Below are positions 31,697 to 41,907 of a DNA stretch of 64,000 bases, piece by piece. The notes under the pieces are model-generated. The model was not told the origin of the DNA. It saw only the letters and a list, made by a program, of their open reading frames with translations, and made no database searches. Position numbers and translations under genes: made by a program. This DNA is from Rosenbergiella epipactidis (GTDB lineage Bacteria; Pseudomonadota; Gammaproteobacteria; Enterobacterales; Enterobacteriaceae), in assembly GCF_018494055.1 (NCBI RefSeq), contig NZ_JABBFQ010000002.1:434001-498000 (forward strand), written 5' to 3'. The first letter of the stretch is position 1; each line of letters starts with the position of its first letter.

Positions 31697-32479
31697 TTAA
31701 TTCCCAAACATCAGTGCAGTGAGCACAAAATCTAATCCAAGGATCGCTAACGAAGCATGGACGACCGTTCGTGTCGTGGCACGACTGATCCCTTCAGAAG
31801 TCGGCGTCGCATCGTAGCCGTTGAACAGGGCTATCCAGGTCACCGTAATCGCGAAAACGATACTTTTAATCACAGAGTTAACGAGGTCAGTCTGAAAATC
31901 GACACTGCTCTGCATTGCGCCCCAAAAGAACCCCGCGTCAATACCTTTCCAGAGCACCCCTACCAGCGCACCGCCTAATATGCCGACTGCGGTAAACATA
32001 ATGGAGAGCAACGGCATACTGATAACACCTGCCCAAAAACGTGGGGCTACGACTCTACGCAACGGATCAACCGCCATCATTTCCATACTGGAGAGTTGCT
32101 CAGTCGCTCTCATTAAGCCGACTTCAGCCGTTAACGCAGATCCCGCACGGCCAGCAAAGAGTAGTGCGGTGACCACCGGTCCTAATTCTCGCAGTAGCGA
32201 AAGCGCAACGACCATGCCCAAACTGGTTTCAGCGCCATAAGTTTTTAAAACCATATAACCTTGAAGACCGAGCACCATACCAATAAAAATACCGGAAACT
32301 ACTATGATCAGTAACGATAAAACCCCTAGGCTATAAAGCTGCCGAAGAAGCAATCGCCCTTGTTGTAAAGGCTCGGGTTTCCCTACAATGGCGTGGAATA
32401 ACATTAAACCGGCGCGCCCTAGCGCTTGGCAGCGTGCTATTCCCCAGCGGCCAAGCTTCGCAAATACAGTTAATACCAT
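31697..32479 (-). CDS. mlaE: MlaE, permease of the phospholipid transporter
   Basis: Inner-membrane permease of the MlaFEDB lipid transporter. The 260 residues equal the E. coli length, with about five membrane segments. The conserved EQSS-type coupling region reads [17 protein letters not shown], with [13 protein letters not shown] just before it. It starts 3 bp after mlaF and ends 4 bp before mlaD. Confidence 0.96.
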   Translation of the reverse strand: MVLTVFAKLGRWGIARCQALGRAGLMLFHAIVGKPEPLQQGRLLLRQLYSLGVLSLLIIVVSGIFIGMVLGLQGYMVLKTYGAETSLGMVVALSLLRELGPVVTALLFAGRAGSALTAEVGLMRATEQLSSMEMMAVDPLRRVVAPRFWAGVISMPLLSIMFTAVGILGGALVGVLWKGIDAGFFWGAMQSSVDFQTDLVNSVIKSIVFAITVTWIALFNGYDATPTSEGISRATTRTVVHASLAILGLDFVLTALMFGN

Positions 32480-32482
32480 GAC

Positions 32483-33298
32483 TTAGACACTCCTCGTCCC
32501 GACTAAATCTGTCAGATAATCTCCGGCAGGATAGCGGAAAGGTACCGGCCCATCAGCTTCCCCATTAATAAACTGCCGTACTTGCGGATTATCGTTCGCG
32601 CGTAAATCAGTCGGCACGCCTTGGGCAACAATACGTTCCCCTGCCACAATGTAAGCATAGTCGGCAATACTTAGCACTTCAGGCACATCGTGCGAAACCA
32701 CAATACAGGTTACGCCTAACGCTTGGTTAAGCTCGTCAATTAACTTCACTAACACACTCATAGTGATGGGATCCTGCCCAACGAACGGCTCATCGAACAT
32801 GATTAGGTCAGGCTCTAACGCAATCGCCCGCGCTAAGGCAACACGACGGGCCATCCCACCCGATAATTCTGCGGGCATCAACTTTTCTGCCCCGCGTAAG
32901 CCGACCGCCTCCAATTTCATCATGACGGTCGTGTGCAATAGCGCAGCGGGGAGCTGTGTATGCTCCCGTAGCGGCCAGGCCACGTTGTCGTACACGTTTA
33001 AATCCGTGAAAAGCGCTCCCGATTGGAAAAGCATGCTCATTTTCTTCCGAGCCTGATAAAGCTTACTTCTCGATAGTGTCGGGATATTCTGGTTTTGAAA
33101 CAAAATTTCTCCAGAATCTGGGGTTAGCTGCCCACCAATCAAGCGTAATAAGGTGGTTTTACCAATGCCCGATGGCCCCATAATCGCGGTGACTTTCCCT
33201 TTAGGAACCGTTAACGAAATATTGTCGAAAATCGTTCGGTTTCCCCGTTTAAACGACATATTACGAATATCCACAATGGGAGTTTGTGACTGCACCAT
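32483..33298 (-). CDS. mlaF: MlaF, ATPase of the phospholipid transporter
   Basis: ABC ATPase that drives lipid movement through MlaE. It has 271 residues (E. coli 269). Walker A is GPSGIGKTT, the signature is LSGGMARRVALARA and Walker B is DLIMFDEPFVGQDP; the C-terminal extension that contacts MlaB ends GPVPFRYPAGDY. It is first in mlaFEDCB-ibaG-murA, with its promoter presumably in the 202-bp gap to the divergent yrbG, which contains a nine-base T run near 33379-33387. Confidence 0.96.
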   Translation of the reverse strand: MVQSQTPIVDIRNMSFKRGNRTIFDNISLTVPKGKVTAIMGPSGIGKTTLLRLIGGQLTPDSGEILFQNQNIPTLSRSKLYQARKKMSMLFQSGALFTDLNVYDNVAWPLREHTQLPAALLHTTVMMKLEAVGLRGAEKLMPAELSGGMARRVALARAIALEPDLIMFDEPFVGQDPITMSVLVKLIDELNQALGVTCIVVSHDVPEVLSIADYAYIVAGERIVAQGVPTDLRANDNPQVRQFINGEADGPVPFRYPAGDYLTDLVGTRSV

Positions 33299-33500
33299 AA
33301 CGACCTCATTTCATGGATAGTGGTGATTAAGGCTAGCGTAAATTTAGCTAGTTGAACGAATTCTACCGAAAGGAGAAATTTTTTTTTAATTAATTACGGC
33401 TTAAAATTTACTTTTAGGCAAAGTACCTTCAAAATTCTTAAAAATTAGAGGCTAATCGCCTATACCCCTCTCGTTCGTTTGCGCTTACCAAGGAATATGG

Positions 33501-34484
33501 ATGTTAATCTCAGCCATGCTATTTATTGTTGGCTTATTTTTGCTCGCCTATGGCAGTGATCGGCTAGTTTTTAGCGCAGCAGTATTGAGTCGTATGCTGG
33601 GGATTTCTCCCCTCATCATTGGGGGGGGGATTGTAGGACTAGGGACCTCACTTCCGGAGATTATTCTCTCTTTCTCTGCCTCTCAGCAAGGTTTACGGGA
33701 GCTTGCGGTTGGACTCGCCTTGGGCTCAAATATTACCAATGTATTGTTCATTCTCGGTATTGCCCTAATACTACGCCCGATTTCCTTGCACTCGGCATTA
33801 TTACGCCATGAGCTACCGTTGATGTTGCTGGTGACCCTGCTTGCAGGCCTAGTTCTGGTGAACCGGCAATTAACGCTTTGGGATGGTATTGCGCTACTTT
33901 TCGTCGCGCTAGTCTATCTTTACGGTATGTTACGCCTGATTACACGCACCTCCCGCGTCACGCCCGATCAGCTCACTCAAGAACAGCTATCAGTATTACC
34001 CGATCAGCAAATTTCTTTTACCGTGGCACTCTTATGGTTGGGTGTAGCGCTGATACTCTTACCGATCGCTACCCGAATGATCCTCGATAATGCGTTGGTC
34101 GTGGCCGATTTCTTTGGGTTGAGTCAACGTGTTGTCGGACTCCTTTTCTTATCCATCGGCACCAGCCTGCCCGAATTAGCCACCGTCATTGCAGGCGTAA
34201 CCCGTGGACAACAGCATTTAGCGATAGGGAATTTAGTTGGCGCACATATTTATAATCTCGCCATCGCATTAGGATTACCGGCCCTTATCGATCCTGGCAA
34301 TATTTCCGAAAAAACCGTTAATTACGATTTTTGGCTAGTATTTGGCGCCAGTTCACTATTAACTTTACTTTGTCTTAAACAAAATAAAGTTAATGGGCGT
34401 ATTATAGGAATACTTTTGCTAACTGGATTTTTAATCTGGGCGTTTTGGCTATGCTGTCCATTCAGGCCAACGATGACATCTTAA
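33501..34484 (+). CDS. yrbG: Inner-membrane calcium/sodium antiporter family protein YrbG
   Basis: Member of the CaCA superfamily. The 327 residues (E. coli 325) hold about ten membrane segments with the two inverted alpha repeats GLGTSLPEIILS and SIGTSLPELATV, which bind cations. The substrate in enterobacteria is not firmly known. It starts the yrbG-kdsD-kdsC-lptCAB series; kdsD follows after 10 bp. A run of nine G (33621-33629) encoding consecutive glycines just before the first repeat is a likely mutation hotspot. Confidence 0.94.
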   Translation: MLISAMLFIVGLFLLAYGSDRLVFSAAVLSRMLGISPLIIGGGIVGLGTSLPEIILSFSASQQGLRELAVGLALGSNITNVLFILGIALILRPISLHSALLRHELPLMLLVTLLAGLVLVNRQLTLWDGIALLFVALVYLYGMLRLITRTSRVTPDQLTQEQLSVLPDQQISFTVALLWLGVALILLPIATRMILDNALVVADFFGLSQRVVGLLFLSIGTSLPELATVIAGVTRGQQHLAIGNLVGAHIYNLAIALGLPALIDPGNISEKTVNYDFWLVFGASSLLTLLCLKQNKVNGRIIGILLLTGFLIWAFWLCCPFRPTMTS

Positions 34485-34494
34485 GGATAATACT

Positions 34495-35481
34495 ATGGGT
34501 TTTCAGCCTGAACCGAAAAACATCAATTTTATTGATGCGGGCAAGAAAGTGCTGCGTATTGAACGAGAGTGCTTAGAACAATTAGAAGAATTTATTAATC
34601 AACAGTTCGCCACCGCCTGTGAAATGATGTTCCATTGCCCTGGAAAAATCGTTGTGATGGGAATGGGTAAATCGGGCCATATTGGTCGTAAAATTGCGGC
34701 CACACTCGCCAGCACCGGTACACCGGCCTTTTTCGTTCATCCAGGAGAAGCCAGTCATGGCGATTTAGGGATGATTAGCCCGAATGATATCGTCTTGGCG
34801 ATCTCGAACAGTGGAGAGTCCCAAGAAATCCTTTCGCTCATCCCTGTTATTAAGCGATTAGCGATCCCACTGATTTGTATGACGGGAAGGCCTGAAAGTA
34901 CTATGGCACGAGCTGCGCTAGTCCATCTGTGTATTAAGGTTCCTTTTGAGGCTTGCCCGCTCGGATTAGCGCCAACCAGCAGTACAACGGCAACACTGGT
35001 GATGGGGGATGCGCTCGCGGTCGCTTTATTAGAAGCGAAAGGGTTTACCCAAGAAGATTTTGCCTTGTCACATCCTGGCGGTGCGTTAGGCCGGAAACTA
35101 CTGCTTCATGTAAGTGATATAATGCACTCAGGAGATGAAGTCCCTATCGTCACGGAGTATGCCTCGCTGCGCGACGCGCTTTTGGAAATCACCCGGAAAA
35201 AAATGGGAATGACCGTGATTACCAAGACTGAAGGCCAAATTGCCGGCATTTTTACCGATGGCGATTTACGTAGGGTGATCGATATGAATATTGATCTACA
35301 ATCGACGCCTATTGCTCAGGTTATGACGCATGGCGGTATTCGTGTTCCCCCACAAATTTTGGCAGTGGATGCGCTGAATATCATGCAACAAAAAAATATC
35401 ACCTCCCTCCTCGTTGAGGAGCAGGGAAAACTAATGGGTGTTGTACACTTGCACGATATGTTGCGTGCTGGCGTCGTATAA
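34495..35481 (+). CDS. kdsD: Arabinose-5-phosphate isomerase KdsD
   Basis: Converts ribulose-5-phosphate to arabinose-5-phosphate, the start of Kdo synthesis for LPS. The 328 residues equal the E. coli length. The N-terminal SIS domain has VMGMGKSGHIGRKIAATLAS and LAISNSGESQE; two CBS domains cover about 205-328. It is followed by kdsC after 17 bp. Confidence 0.97.
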   Translation: MGFQPEPKNINFIDAGKKVLRIERECLEQLEEFINQQFATACEMMFHCPGKIVVMGMGKSGHIGRKIAATLASTGTPAFFVHPGEASHGDLGMISPNDIVLAISNSGESQEILSLIPVIKRLAIPLICMTGRPESTMARAALVHLCIKVPFEACPLGLAPTSSTTATLVMGDALAVALLEAKGFTQEDFALSHPGGALGRKLLLHVSDIMHSGDEVPIVTEYASLRDALLEITRKKMGMTVITKTEGQIAGIFTDGDLRRVIDMNIDLQSTPIAQVMTHGGIRVPPQILAVDALNIMQQKNITSLLVEEQGKLMGVVHLHDMLRAGVV

Positions 35482-35498
35482 ACAGGATAGATTATTTA

Positions 35499-36062
35499 AT
35501 GAATGCAGAAAGCCAGGTTGACACATGTTACGGCCCTATTCCACGTGAAGTGATGGAACGCGCAGCGCAGATAAGACTTCTTATTTGCGATGTGGATGGC
35601 GTAATGTCCGATGGTAATGTCTATCAAGGGAATTCTGGTGAAGAACTCAAAGCGTTCAATGTTAGAGACGGTTATGGCATCCGCTGCCTATTAACCAGTG
35701 ACATCGGCGTGGCAATTATTACTGGGCGAAAAGCCAAATTGCTCGAAGACCGCTGTGCGACGCTTGGTATCCAACATTTATATCAAGGACAATCCAATAA
35801 AGTCATCGCCTATCAACAGCTACTGGACACATTGCACTGTGAACCTCATCAAGTCGCCTATATTGGCGATGACCTGATCGATTGGCCAGTAATGAAACAA
35901 GTAGGGCTAAGTGTTGCGGTCGCAGATGCTCATCCATTAATTCAGCAAAGAGCACATTACACAACAGGTATTGCCGGTGGACGGGGCGCAGTCAGGGAAC
36001 TTTGTGATATTATCCTTATGGCACAAGATAAATTTGAACAAGCCGAAGGGTTATCAATATGA
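35499..36062 (+). CDS. kdsC: Kdo-8-phosphate phosphatase KdsC
   Basis: Dephosphorylates Kdo-8-phosphate. It has 187 residues (E. coli 188), a HAD phosphatase with nucleophile motif LLICDVDGVMSDG at about 28-40, ITGRKA and GDDLIDWPVM. Its stop overlaps the lptC start by 4 bp, linking Kdo supply to LPS export. Confidence 0.97.
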   Translation: MNAESQVDTCYGPIPREVMERAAQIRLLICDVDGVMSDGNVYQGNSGEELKAFNVRDGYGIRCLLTSDIGVAIITGRKAKLLEDRCATLGIQHLYQGQSNKVIAYQQLLDTLHCEPHQVAYIGDDLIDWPVMKQVGLSVAVADAHPLIQQRAHYTTGIAGGRGAVRELCDIILMAQDKFEQAEGLSI

Positions 36063-36622
36063 GTAACGCGCGTAAATGGATAATAGGGCTTCTCGCGATA
36101 ATCGCGCTAGTCCTTATCGGCTGGAATATAACGTCATCGGACAATAAAAGCGCTTCTTCGGCAATGAGCGATCAATCTCCGACGTATACCAGCGAAACGT
36201 CTAAAACGACTGTTTACAACCCGCAGGGATCATTAGCGTACCAACTCGTCTCTAAGCAAGTCGAATATTTCGACGCACAACAACTGACTTGGTTTACCCA
36301 GCCAGTACTAACAACCTATGACGAAACAAAACGCGCGACGTGGGTATTGACTGCTGATAAGGCAAAGCTTACGCAGGACAGAATGCTCTATCTCTATGGG
36401 CATGTTGTCGTGCAATCTCAACTTTCAGACTCGCGCTTACAACGTCTTACGACCGATTCCGCGCAAGTTAATTTAGTGACCCAAGATGTCACCTCTAATG
36501 ATAAAGTGAATCTTCAAGGCATTGGATTTGAGTCTAACGGAATGAAATTACGCGGTAATTTACGCGCGAAAACAGCCGAGTTGCTTGAAAAGGTAAATAC
36601 TTCTTATGAAATTCAAAAATAA
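36059..36622 (+). CDS. lptC: LptC, inner-membrane anchored LPS transport protein
   Basis: Passes LPS from LptB2FG to LptA in the periplasm. It has 187 residues (E. coli 191). One N-terminal membrane segment (about 7-23) is followed by a periplasmic beta-jellyroll with LQGIGFESNGMKLRGNLR near the C-terminus. It overlaps kdsC by 4 bp and lptA by 17 bp. Confidence 0.95.
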   Translation: MSNARKWIIGLLAIIALVLIGWNITSSDNKSASSAMSDQSPTYTSETSKTTVYNPQGSLAYQLVSKQVEYFDAQQLTWFTQPVLTTYDETKRATWVLTADKAKLTQDRMLYLYGHVVVQSQLSDSRLQRLTTDSAQVNLVTQDVTSNDKVNLQGIGFESNGMKLRGNLRAKTAELLEKVNTSYEIQK

Positions 36623-37157
36623 ATCTTCATTAAATCTGTTATTAGCAAGCGGATTACTTGCGCTGAGTCTCCCTGCATTAGCCGTCACTGGCGACTCAGA
36701 TCAGCCTGTTCATATTAACTCGATTAATCAATCCTTAGATATGGATGGCAATATTGCGACGTTCACCGGGAATGTCGTGATCACGCAAGGGACGATTAAA
36801 ATCCAAGCGGATAAAGTTGTCGTCACCCGCCCGGGGGGCGATAGTAAGAAAACCTTAGTCGATGCTTACGGTAACCCCGCAACTTTCTACCAAATGCAAG
36901 ACAATGGTAAACCGGTTAAAGGTAGCGCGAGTAAACTTCACTATAATTTAGCCGCAGATTCCGTCGAACTGACGGGTAAAGCTCATGTCCAGCAACTTGA
37001 TAGTAATATCAACGGCGACCGCATTACCTATCTGGTGAAGGCGCAGAAAATGCAAGCTTATAGCCAAGGTCAATCGAAGCGTGTAACGACAGTATTGATG
37101 CCGTCTCAGCTACAGGACGATAAAAAATCCTCCCCCCCTAAAACCAGAGGTCAATAA
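36606..37157 (+). CDS. lptA: LptA, periplasmic LPS bridge protein
   Basis: Polymerises into the beta-jellyroll bridge that carries LPS across the periplasm. It has 183 residues (E. coli 185). The signal peptide covers about 1-26 (LSLPALA). [20 protein letters not shown] is the OstA-like core. The C-terminus is short, basic and proline-containing. lptB follows after 5 bp. Confidence 0.96.
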   Translation: MKFKNKSSLNLLLASGLLALSLPALAVTGDSDQPVHINSINQSLDMDGNIATFTGNVVITQGTIKIQADKVVVTRPGGDSKKTLVDAYGNPATFYQMQDNGKPVKGSASKLHYNLAADSVELTGKAHVQQLDSNINGDRITYLVKAQKMQAYSQGQSKRVTTVLMPSQLQDDKKSSPPKTRGQ

Positions 37158-37162
37158 GTCCT

Positions 37163-37888
37163 ATGGCAACGTTAACGGCAAAAAATTTAGCGAAGTCCTA
37201 TAAAGGCAGACAAGTCGTCGGTGATGTCAGCCTAGACGTTAAATCGGGTGAAATCGTCGGTTTATTAGGGCCAAATGGTGCAGGAAAAACCACCACGTTC
37301 TACATGGTCGTCGGCATTGTCCAACGTGATGCCGGACGGATCATTATTGATGACGAAGATATCAGCTTACTTCCCTTACATGCACGGGCACGGCGCGGAA
37401 TAGGTTATCTTCCACAAGAAGCCTCTATCTTCAGACGATTAAGCGTTTATGATAACTTAATGGCGGTATTACAGATCCGTGACGATCTGAACAATGACCA
37501 ACGTAAAGCACGCGCCGATGAGCTTTTGAAAGAGTTCCATATCGAACACTTAAGAAAGAGTTTAGGTCAGTCATTGTCCGGTGGTGAGCGCCGCCGTGTA
37601 GAAATTGCACGTGCTTTAGCGGCTAATCCTAAATTTATTTTATTGGATGAACCCTTTGCAGGTGTTGACCCGATCTCGGTGATTGATATAAAAAAGATTA
37701 TCGAACATTTACGCGACAGTGGCCTAGGTGTGTTGATCACAGACCATAACGTGCGAGAAACTCTCGCGGTCTGTGAACGTGCCTATATAGTCAGCCAAGG
37801 ACAATTGATTGCTCACGGAACGCCAGAAGAGATTCTCGAAGATGAGCAAGTGAAACGGGTGTATTTAGGAGAGGAATTCCGACTGTAG
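37163..37888 (+). CDS. lptB: LptB, LPS export ATPase
   Basis: Cytoplasmic ATPase dimer of the LptB2FGC extractor. The 241 residues equal the E. coli length. Walker A is [10 protein letters not shown] near residue 37, the signature is [15 protein letters not shown] and Walker B is [13 protein letters not shown]. It is the last lpt gene before rpoN. Confidence 0.97.
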   Translation: MATLTAKNLAKSYKGRQVVGDVSLDVKSGEIVGLLGPNGAGKTTTFYMVVGIVQRDAGRIIIDDEDISLLPLHARARRGIGYLPQEASIFRRLSVYDNLMAVLQIRDDLNNDQRKARADELLKEFHIEHLRKSLGQSLSGGERRRVEIARALAANPKFILLDEPFAGVDPISVIDIKKIIEHLRDSGLGVLITDHNVRETLAVCERAYIVSQGQLIAHGTPEEILEDEQVKRVYLGEEFRL

Positions 37889-37931
37889 TATCAGGCTGTT
37901 TTTTTACTTTCTGGCAATTGGGTCTAAGATG

Positions 37932-39365
37932 ATGAAACAAAGTCTGCAATTCAGACTCAGCCAGCAGCTGGCAATGACTCCGCAGTTACAGCAGGCGATT
38001 CGCTTGCTGCAACTCTCTACTCTTGAACTACAGCAAGAACTGCAATTAGCGTTAGAGAGTAATCCATTATTGGAACAAACTGACTCGCTCTCTGAAATTG
38101 ATACGGTAGAAGATGTAGAAAGTGCCTCACTTGATACGCGCGAAGCATTAGAACAGCATGATATGCCGTCTGAACTGCCTCTTGATACCGAATGGGACTC
38201 GATCTATACCGCGGGTACACCATCCGGTACCGGCAGTGATTATCATCAAGACGAACTCCCCGTTTATCAAGGTGAAACGACGCAATCTCTGCAAGATTAC
38301 TTAACTTGGCAAGCCGATCTTACGCCCTTTTCAGAAACGGATCGTGCGATCGCCACCTCCATCATTGATGCCATTGACCCCACTGGATACCTCACTGTCC
38401 CGCTTGAAGATATTTTGGAGAGCGTGGGAATTGACGACTGCGATCTCGATGAGGTCGAGGCAGTATTAAAACGACTCCAACACTTTGATCCTATCGGTGT
38501 TGCGGCTCGGGACCTGCAAGAGACTCTATTAATACAACTCTCGCAATTCGCGGTAAATACCCCTCACCTGCCTGAGGCGAGGAGTATTATTCAACAGCAT
38601 CTCGACCTGCTCGCTAACCACGACTTTAGGGGATTGATGCGTGTCACACGGCTAAAAGAAGAGGTTTTGAAAGACGCCATACAGCTGATCCAGACCCTTG
38701 ACCCGCGACCGGGACAGTCAGTGAACACCGGCGACTCAGATTATGTTATCCCCGATGTGTTGGTCAAAAAGATCGGTAAAAAATGGGAAGTTGCACTCAA
38801 CTCGGATAGCCTGCCGCGCTTAGGTATCAATCAGCATTACGCCGCAATGAGTGGCGGGTCGACCAATGAAAGTGATAATCAATTTATCCGTAGCCACCTG
38901 CAAGAGGCTCGTTGGTTAATCAAAAGCGTGGAAAGCCGCAACGAAACGCTGCTGAAGGTTTCTCGGTGTATTGTCGAACAACAACAAGCCTTCTTCGAGC
39001 TAGGCGAAGAGCATATGCGCCCGATGGTCTTGGCGGATATTGCCGACGTGATAGAGATGCATGAGTCAACCATTTCACGCGTCACGACCCAGAAATTCTT
39101 ACACAGCCCGCGAGGCATCTTCGAGCTTAAATATTTCTTCTCGAGCCATGTTAATACGGATAATGGTGGCGAAGCATCGTCTACCGCTATTCGAGCGCTG
39201 GTGAAACGCTTTATTGCTGCCGAAAATCCCGCTAAGCCACTTAGCGATAGTCGACTGACGACCTTGCTGTCTGAACAAGGCATTATTGTTGCCCGTCGGA
39301 CGGTAGCCAAGTACCGAGAGTCTCTGGCCATCCCTCCCTCTAATCAGCGAAAACGGCTTATTTAA
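37932..39365 (+). CDS. rpoN: RNA polymerase sigma-54 factor RpoN
   Basis: Sigma factor for nitrogen and other regulons, which needs enhancer-binding ATPases. The 477 residues from [13 protein letters not shown] equal the E. coli length (an ATG one codon earlier is possible). Region I is glutamine-rich (about 1-50), followed by an acidic region II. The C-terminal RpoN box reads [10 protein letters not shown]. In E. coli hpf follows at once; here the next gene is ptsN. Confidence 0.97.
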   Translation: MKQSLQFRLSQQLAMTPQLQQAIRLLQLSTLELQQELQLALESNPLLEQTDSLSEIDTVEDVESASLDTREALEQHDMPSELPLDTEWDSIYTAGTPSGTGSDYHQDELPVYQGETTQSLQDYLTWQADLTPFSETDRAIATSIIDAIDPTGYLTVPLEDILESVGIDDCDLDEVEAVLKRLQHFDPIGVAARDLQETLLIQLSQFAVNTPHLPEARSIIQQHLDLLANHDFRGLMRVTRLKEEVLKDAIQLIQTLDPRPGQSVNTGDSDYVIPDVLVKKIGKKWEVALNSDSLPRLGINQHYAAMSGGSTNESDNQFIRSHLQEARWLIKSVESRNETLLKVSRCIVEQQQAFFELGEEHMRPMVLADIADVIEMHESTISRVTTQKFLHSPRGIFELKYFFSSHVNTDNGGEASSTAIRALVKRFIAAENPAKPLSDSRLTTLLSEQGIIVARRTVAKYRESLAIPPSNQRKRLI

Positions 39366-39422
39366 GCATATTGCGCAACGGGGATAAAAAGCGCATAGTG
39401 ATTTCAGCTATGTAAATTATTT

Positions 39423-39454
39423 GCCTGCATAAAGTGTTCTGTTACCATGCAGGC
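39423..39454. other. Interrupted inverted repeat in the rpoN-ptsN gap
   Basis: Perfect eight-base arms GCCTGCAT (39423-39430) and ATGCAGGC (39447-39454) with a 16-base loop, inside the 159-bp gap (39366-39524) where hpf is expected. No U tract follows. No remnant of Hpf coding sequence is recognisable. Confidence 0.45.
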
Positions 39455-39524
39455 CAATCAATGATCGTCATTAACCACGGTGTATGTGTCTGACTCATCG
39501 TCAAACCGTCAGCAAGTGAATACT

Positions 39525-40007
39525 ATGAATAGCGACCTCCCTTTAGAATTAGGTAATGTGCTAACGCTTGATTGCACGCGCAATAATGTTAACTGCCAAA
39601 GTAAGAAAAGAGCGTTAGAGATAATTAGCGAAATCGCGGCGGGCCAGCTTAATCTGCCTCATCAACTCATATTTGAAACGATTCTCAATCGTGAAAAAAT
39701 GGGCAGTACCGGTATTGGCGGGGGAATAGCTATTCCTCACGGAAAGCTTGAACAAGATACGTTACGTTCAGTCGGCGTATTTATTAAGCTCGAACATCCC
39801 ATTGCGTTTGATGCCGTCGATAATCAACCCGTCGATCTGCTGTTTGCGCTGTTAGTCCCTGCTGGACAATGCAAAATACACCGCCACACCCTGTCGTTAA
39901 TCGCTAAACGTTTAGCGAATAAAGCCGTCTGTCGACAACTTCGGCAAGCCGAAAGCGACGAAATGCTCTATCAAATTTTGATGGGCAATGAAGATGATGA
40001 AGAGTGA
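39525..40007 (+). CDS. ptsN: PTS IIA-Ntr component PtsN
   Basis: Phosphoacceptor at the end of the nitrogen PTS; the dephosphorylated form regulates K+ transport and other targets. The start ATG 39525 (MNSDLPLEL) gives 160 residues, near the E. coli 163; the ORF start at 39480 is rejected. The active-site histidine is His72 in IAIPHGKLE. rapZ follows after 50 bp. Confidence 0.95.
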   Translation: MNSDLPLELGNVLTLDCTRNNVNCQSKKRALEIISEIAAGQLNLPHQLIFETILNREKMGSTGIGGGIAIPHGKLEQDTLRSVGVFIKLEHPIAFDAVDNQPVDLLFALLVPAGQCKIHRHTLSLIAKRLANKAVCRQLRQAESDEMLYQILMGNEDDEE

Positions 40008-40057
40008 TAACCCTCAATCCAGAGTGACTCGTAAGGTTCGCAGGAGAAAATAAAGTC

Positions 40058-40918
40058 ATGGCACTGATGATCGTTAGCGGTCGTTCCGGCTCCGGTAAAT
40101 CGGTCGCGTTGCGCGCGCTGGAGGATATGGGGTTTTATTGTGTCGATAACCTTCCCGTTGAGCTTTTACCCGAACTTGCGGCAACCTTAGCCAAAAGAGA
40201 GATATCAGCGGCGGTGAGTATCGATATCAGGAATATGCCCGAATCTCCGCAGTTGTTTGAAGCCGTCTTGGATAGGCTTGATGTCGAATTCTCTCCTCAA
40301 CTGCTGTTCTTTGATGCCAATACCAACACTCTCATCCGTCGTTATAGTGACACCCGCCGACTCCACCCATTAACCGCGAGAAATCTCTCGTTAGAAGATG
40401 CTATTGAGCACGAGTCTGAACTACTTGAGCCGTTACGCTCTCGGGCAGACCTCGTGGTCGACACCTCTGAAATGTCCGTACACGAACTGGCGGAGATGCT
40501 ACGTACTCGGCTCTCGGGTAAGCCGGAGCGAGAGCTCACCATTGTCTTCGAATCCTTTGGGTTTAAGTATGGTTTACCCGTCGATGCCGACTACGTGTTT
40601 GATGTAAGATTTCTGCCCAATCCACACTGGGATGCAAAGCTCCGCCCGATGACCGGATTGGATCGTCCAGTCTGTCAGTTTTTAGAACGTCATACCGATG
40701 TTCACCAATTTATCTATCAGACACGTAGCTATCTTGAGTTATGGCTGCCGATGCTGGAACGTAATAATCGTAGCTACCTCACCGTCGCTATCGGCTGTAC
40801 GGGTGGTAAGCATCGTTCTGTCTATATTGCTGAGCAACTTGCAGATTACTTTGCCTCTCGCGGTAAAAATGTTCAACGTCGGCATCGCACCTTGGAAAAA
40901 AAACATCATGACCGTTAA
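40058..40918 (+). CDS. rapZ: RNase adapter protein RapZ
   Basis: Binds glucosamine-6-phosphate and the small RNAs GlmY/GlmZ and targets GlmZ to RNase E, thereby controlling glmS. It has 286 residues (E. coli 284). Walker A is GRSGSGKS at 8-15; the C-terminal RNA-binding domain is conserved ([18 protein letters not shown]) and ends in a basic tail. It overlaps ptsO by 11 bp. Confidence 0.96.
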   Translation: MALMIVSGRSGSGKSVALRALEDMGFYCVDNLPVELLPELAATLAKREISAAVSIDIRNMPESPQLFEAVLDRLDVEFSPQLLFFDANTNTLIRRYSDTRRLHPLTARNLSLEDAIEHESELLEPLRSRADLVVDTSEMSVHELAEMLRTRLSGKPERELTIVFESFGFKYGLPVDADYVFDVRFLPNPHWDAKLRPMTGLDRPVCQFLERHTDVHQFIYQTRSYLELWLPMLERNNRSYLTVAIGCTGGKHRSVYIAEQLADYFASRGKNVQRRHRTLEKKHHDR

Positions 40919-41180
40919 GCAAACTGTTTCTATCCAAAATAAACTGGGAATGCATGCACGACCTGCAATGAAGCTGTTTGAATTAGTTCAGAGCTTCGAT
41001 GCTGAAGTTTTACTGCGAAATGAGGCGGGAACCGAAGCTGAAGCAAACAGTGTGATTGCCCTGTTAATGTTAGATTCTGCCCAGGGCGGCAAGATCGAAG
41101 TCGAAGCAACTGGCCTGCAAGAAGTTGAAGCCTTACAGGCCGTTGTCGAGCTTTTCGCCTCACGATTTGACGAAGAGTAA
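40908..41180 (+). CDS. ptsO: Phosphocarrier protein NPr
   Basis: HPr-like carrier of the nitrogen PTS that passes phosphate from EI-Ntr to PtsN. The 90 residues from [10 protein letters not shown] equal the E. coli length. The phosphorylated residue is His16 in GMHARPAMK. The start lies within the end of rapZ. It converges with mtgA with only 4 bp between stops; yrbL, which follows in E. coli, is absent. Confidence 0.96.
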   Translation: MTVKQTVSIQNKLGMHARPAMKLFELVQSFDAEVLLRNEAGTEAEANSVIALLMLDSAQGGKIEVEATGLQEVEALQAVVELFASRFDEE

Positions 41181-41184
41181 GTAT

Positions 41185-41907
41185 TTAATAAAGGTGATGC
41201 TGCGTTAAAAAAGGCTGGCCACCCAATTGACGCATTTGACGCATAATCCATTGCTGTCTCATTTGTATGTAACGTGAGGGGGCCTTGGCGCTATAACGCA
41301 ATGGTGAAGGTAAAACGGCTGCAAGCAGTGCCGCCTGTCCTTCAGTCAGCTGCTTAGCCGGCTTGTGGAAATAGGCCTGTGAAGCAGCTTCAACCCCAAA
41401 AATTCCCGGTCCGAACTCTGCTACGTTAAGATAGACGGTAAGGATACGCTTTTTCCCCCAAACCGCTTCAATACCCAGCGTCATGCCAGCCTCAATTGCC
41501 TTACGTACCCAACTGCGTCCATCCCATAAAAACATATTTTTAGCCGTTTGCTGTGATAGGGTCGACGCGCCACGTAAATGGGTTTCACCTTGCTGGGTAA
41601 GCGCAGTATTGAGCGCGCCAAAATCGATCCCCCAATGTTCAGGAAAGCGCTGGTCCTCCGACGCGATCACGGCGAGAGGCATCCACGGAGAGATCTCATC
41701 CATAGCAACCCAATCAGAATGTGCACGGTATGCAAAGTTACCTGATGCCCAAGCACTGATTTGCCGCTCAGCCATTACCGCAGAAAAAGGGACGGGCAGA
41801 AAAGTCCATAACAAGACAGCGAGAAACCAGAGGCCTGCGCAAGCTAAAAAAACCTTTAAAAGGCCTTTTTTAATCGATCCCAACCTCGCTTTACGTTTTG
41901 ATTTCAT
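41185..41907 (-). CDS. mtgA: Monofunctional peptidoglycan glycosyltransferase MtgA
   Basis: Polymerises lipid II into glycan strands at the division site. It has 240 residues (E. coli 242). One N-terminal membrane segment (about 16-36) is followed by a GT51 domain with the catalytic [10 protein letters not shown] (first Glu) and [12 protein letters not shown] motifs, and [16 protein letters not shown]. It is alone on the minus strand, since elbB is not upstream. Confidence 0.95.
   Translation of the reverse strand: MKSKRKARLGSIKKGLLKVFLACAGLWFLAVLLWTFLPVPFSAVMAERQISAWASGNFAYRAHSDWVAMDEISPWMPLAVIASEDQRFPEHWGIDFGALNTALTQQGETHLRGASTLSQQTAKNMFLWDGRSWVRKAIEAGMTLGIEAVWGKKRILTVYLNVAEFGPGIFGVEAASQAYFHKPAKQLTEGQAALLAAVLPSPLRYSAKAPSRYIQMRQQWIMRQMRQLGGQPFLTQHHLY

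Noticed and set aside
39447-39465. Possible start of a degraded hpf (ATGCAGGCC) after rpoN
   Set aside because: Only two codons could match MQ and a stop follows at once; not enough to call a pseudogene.
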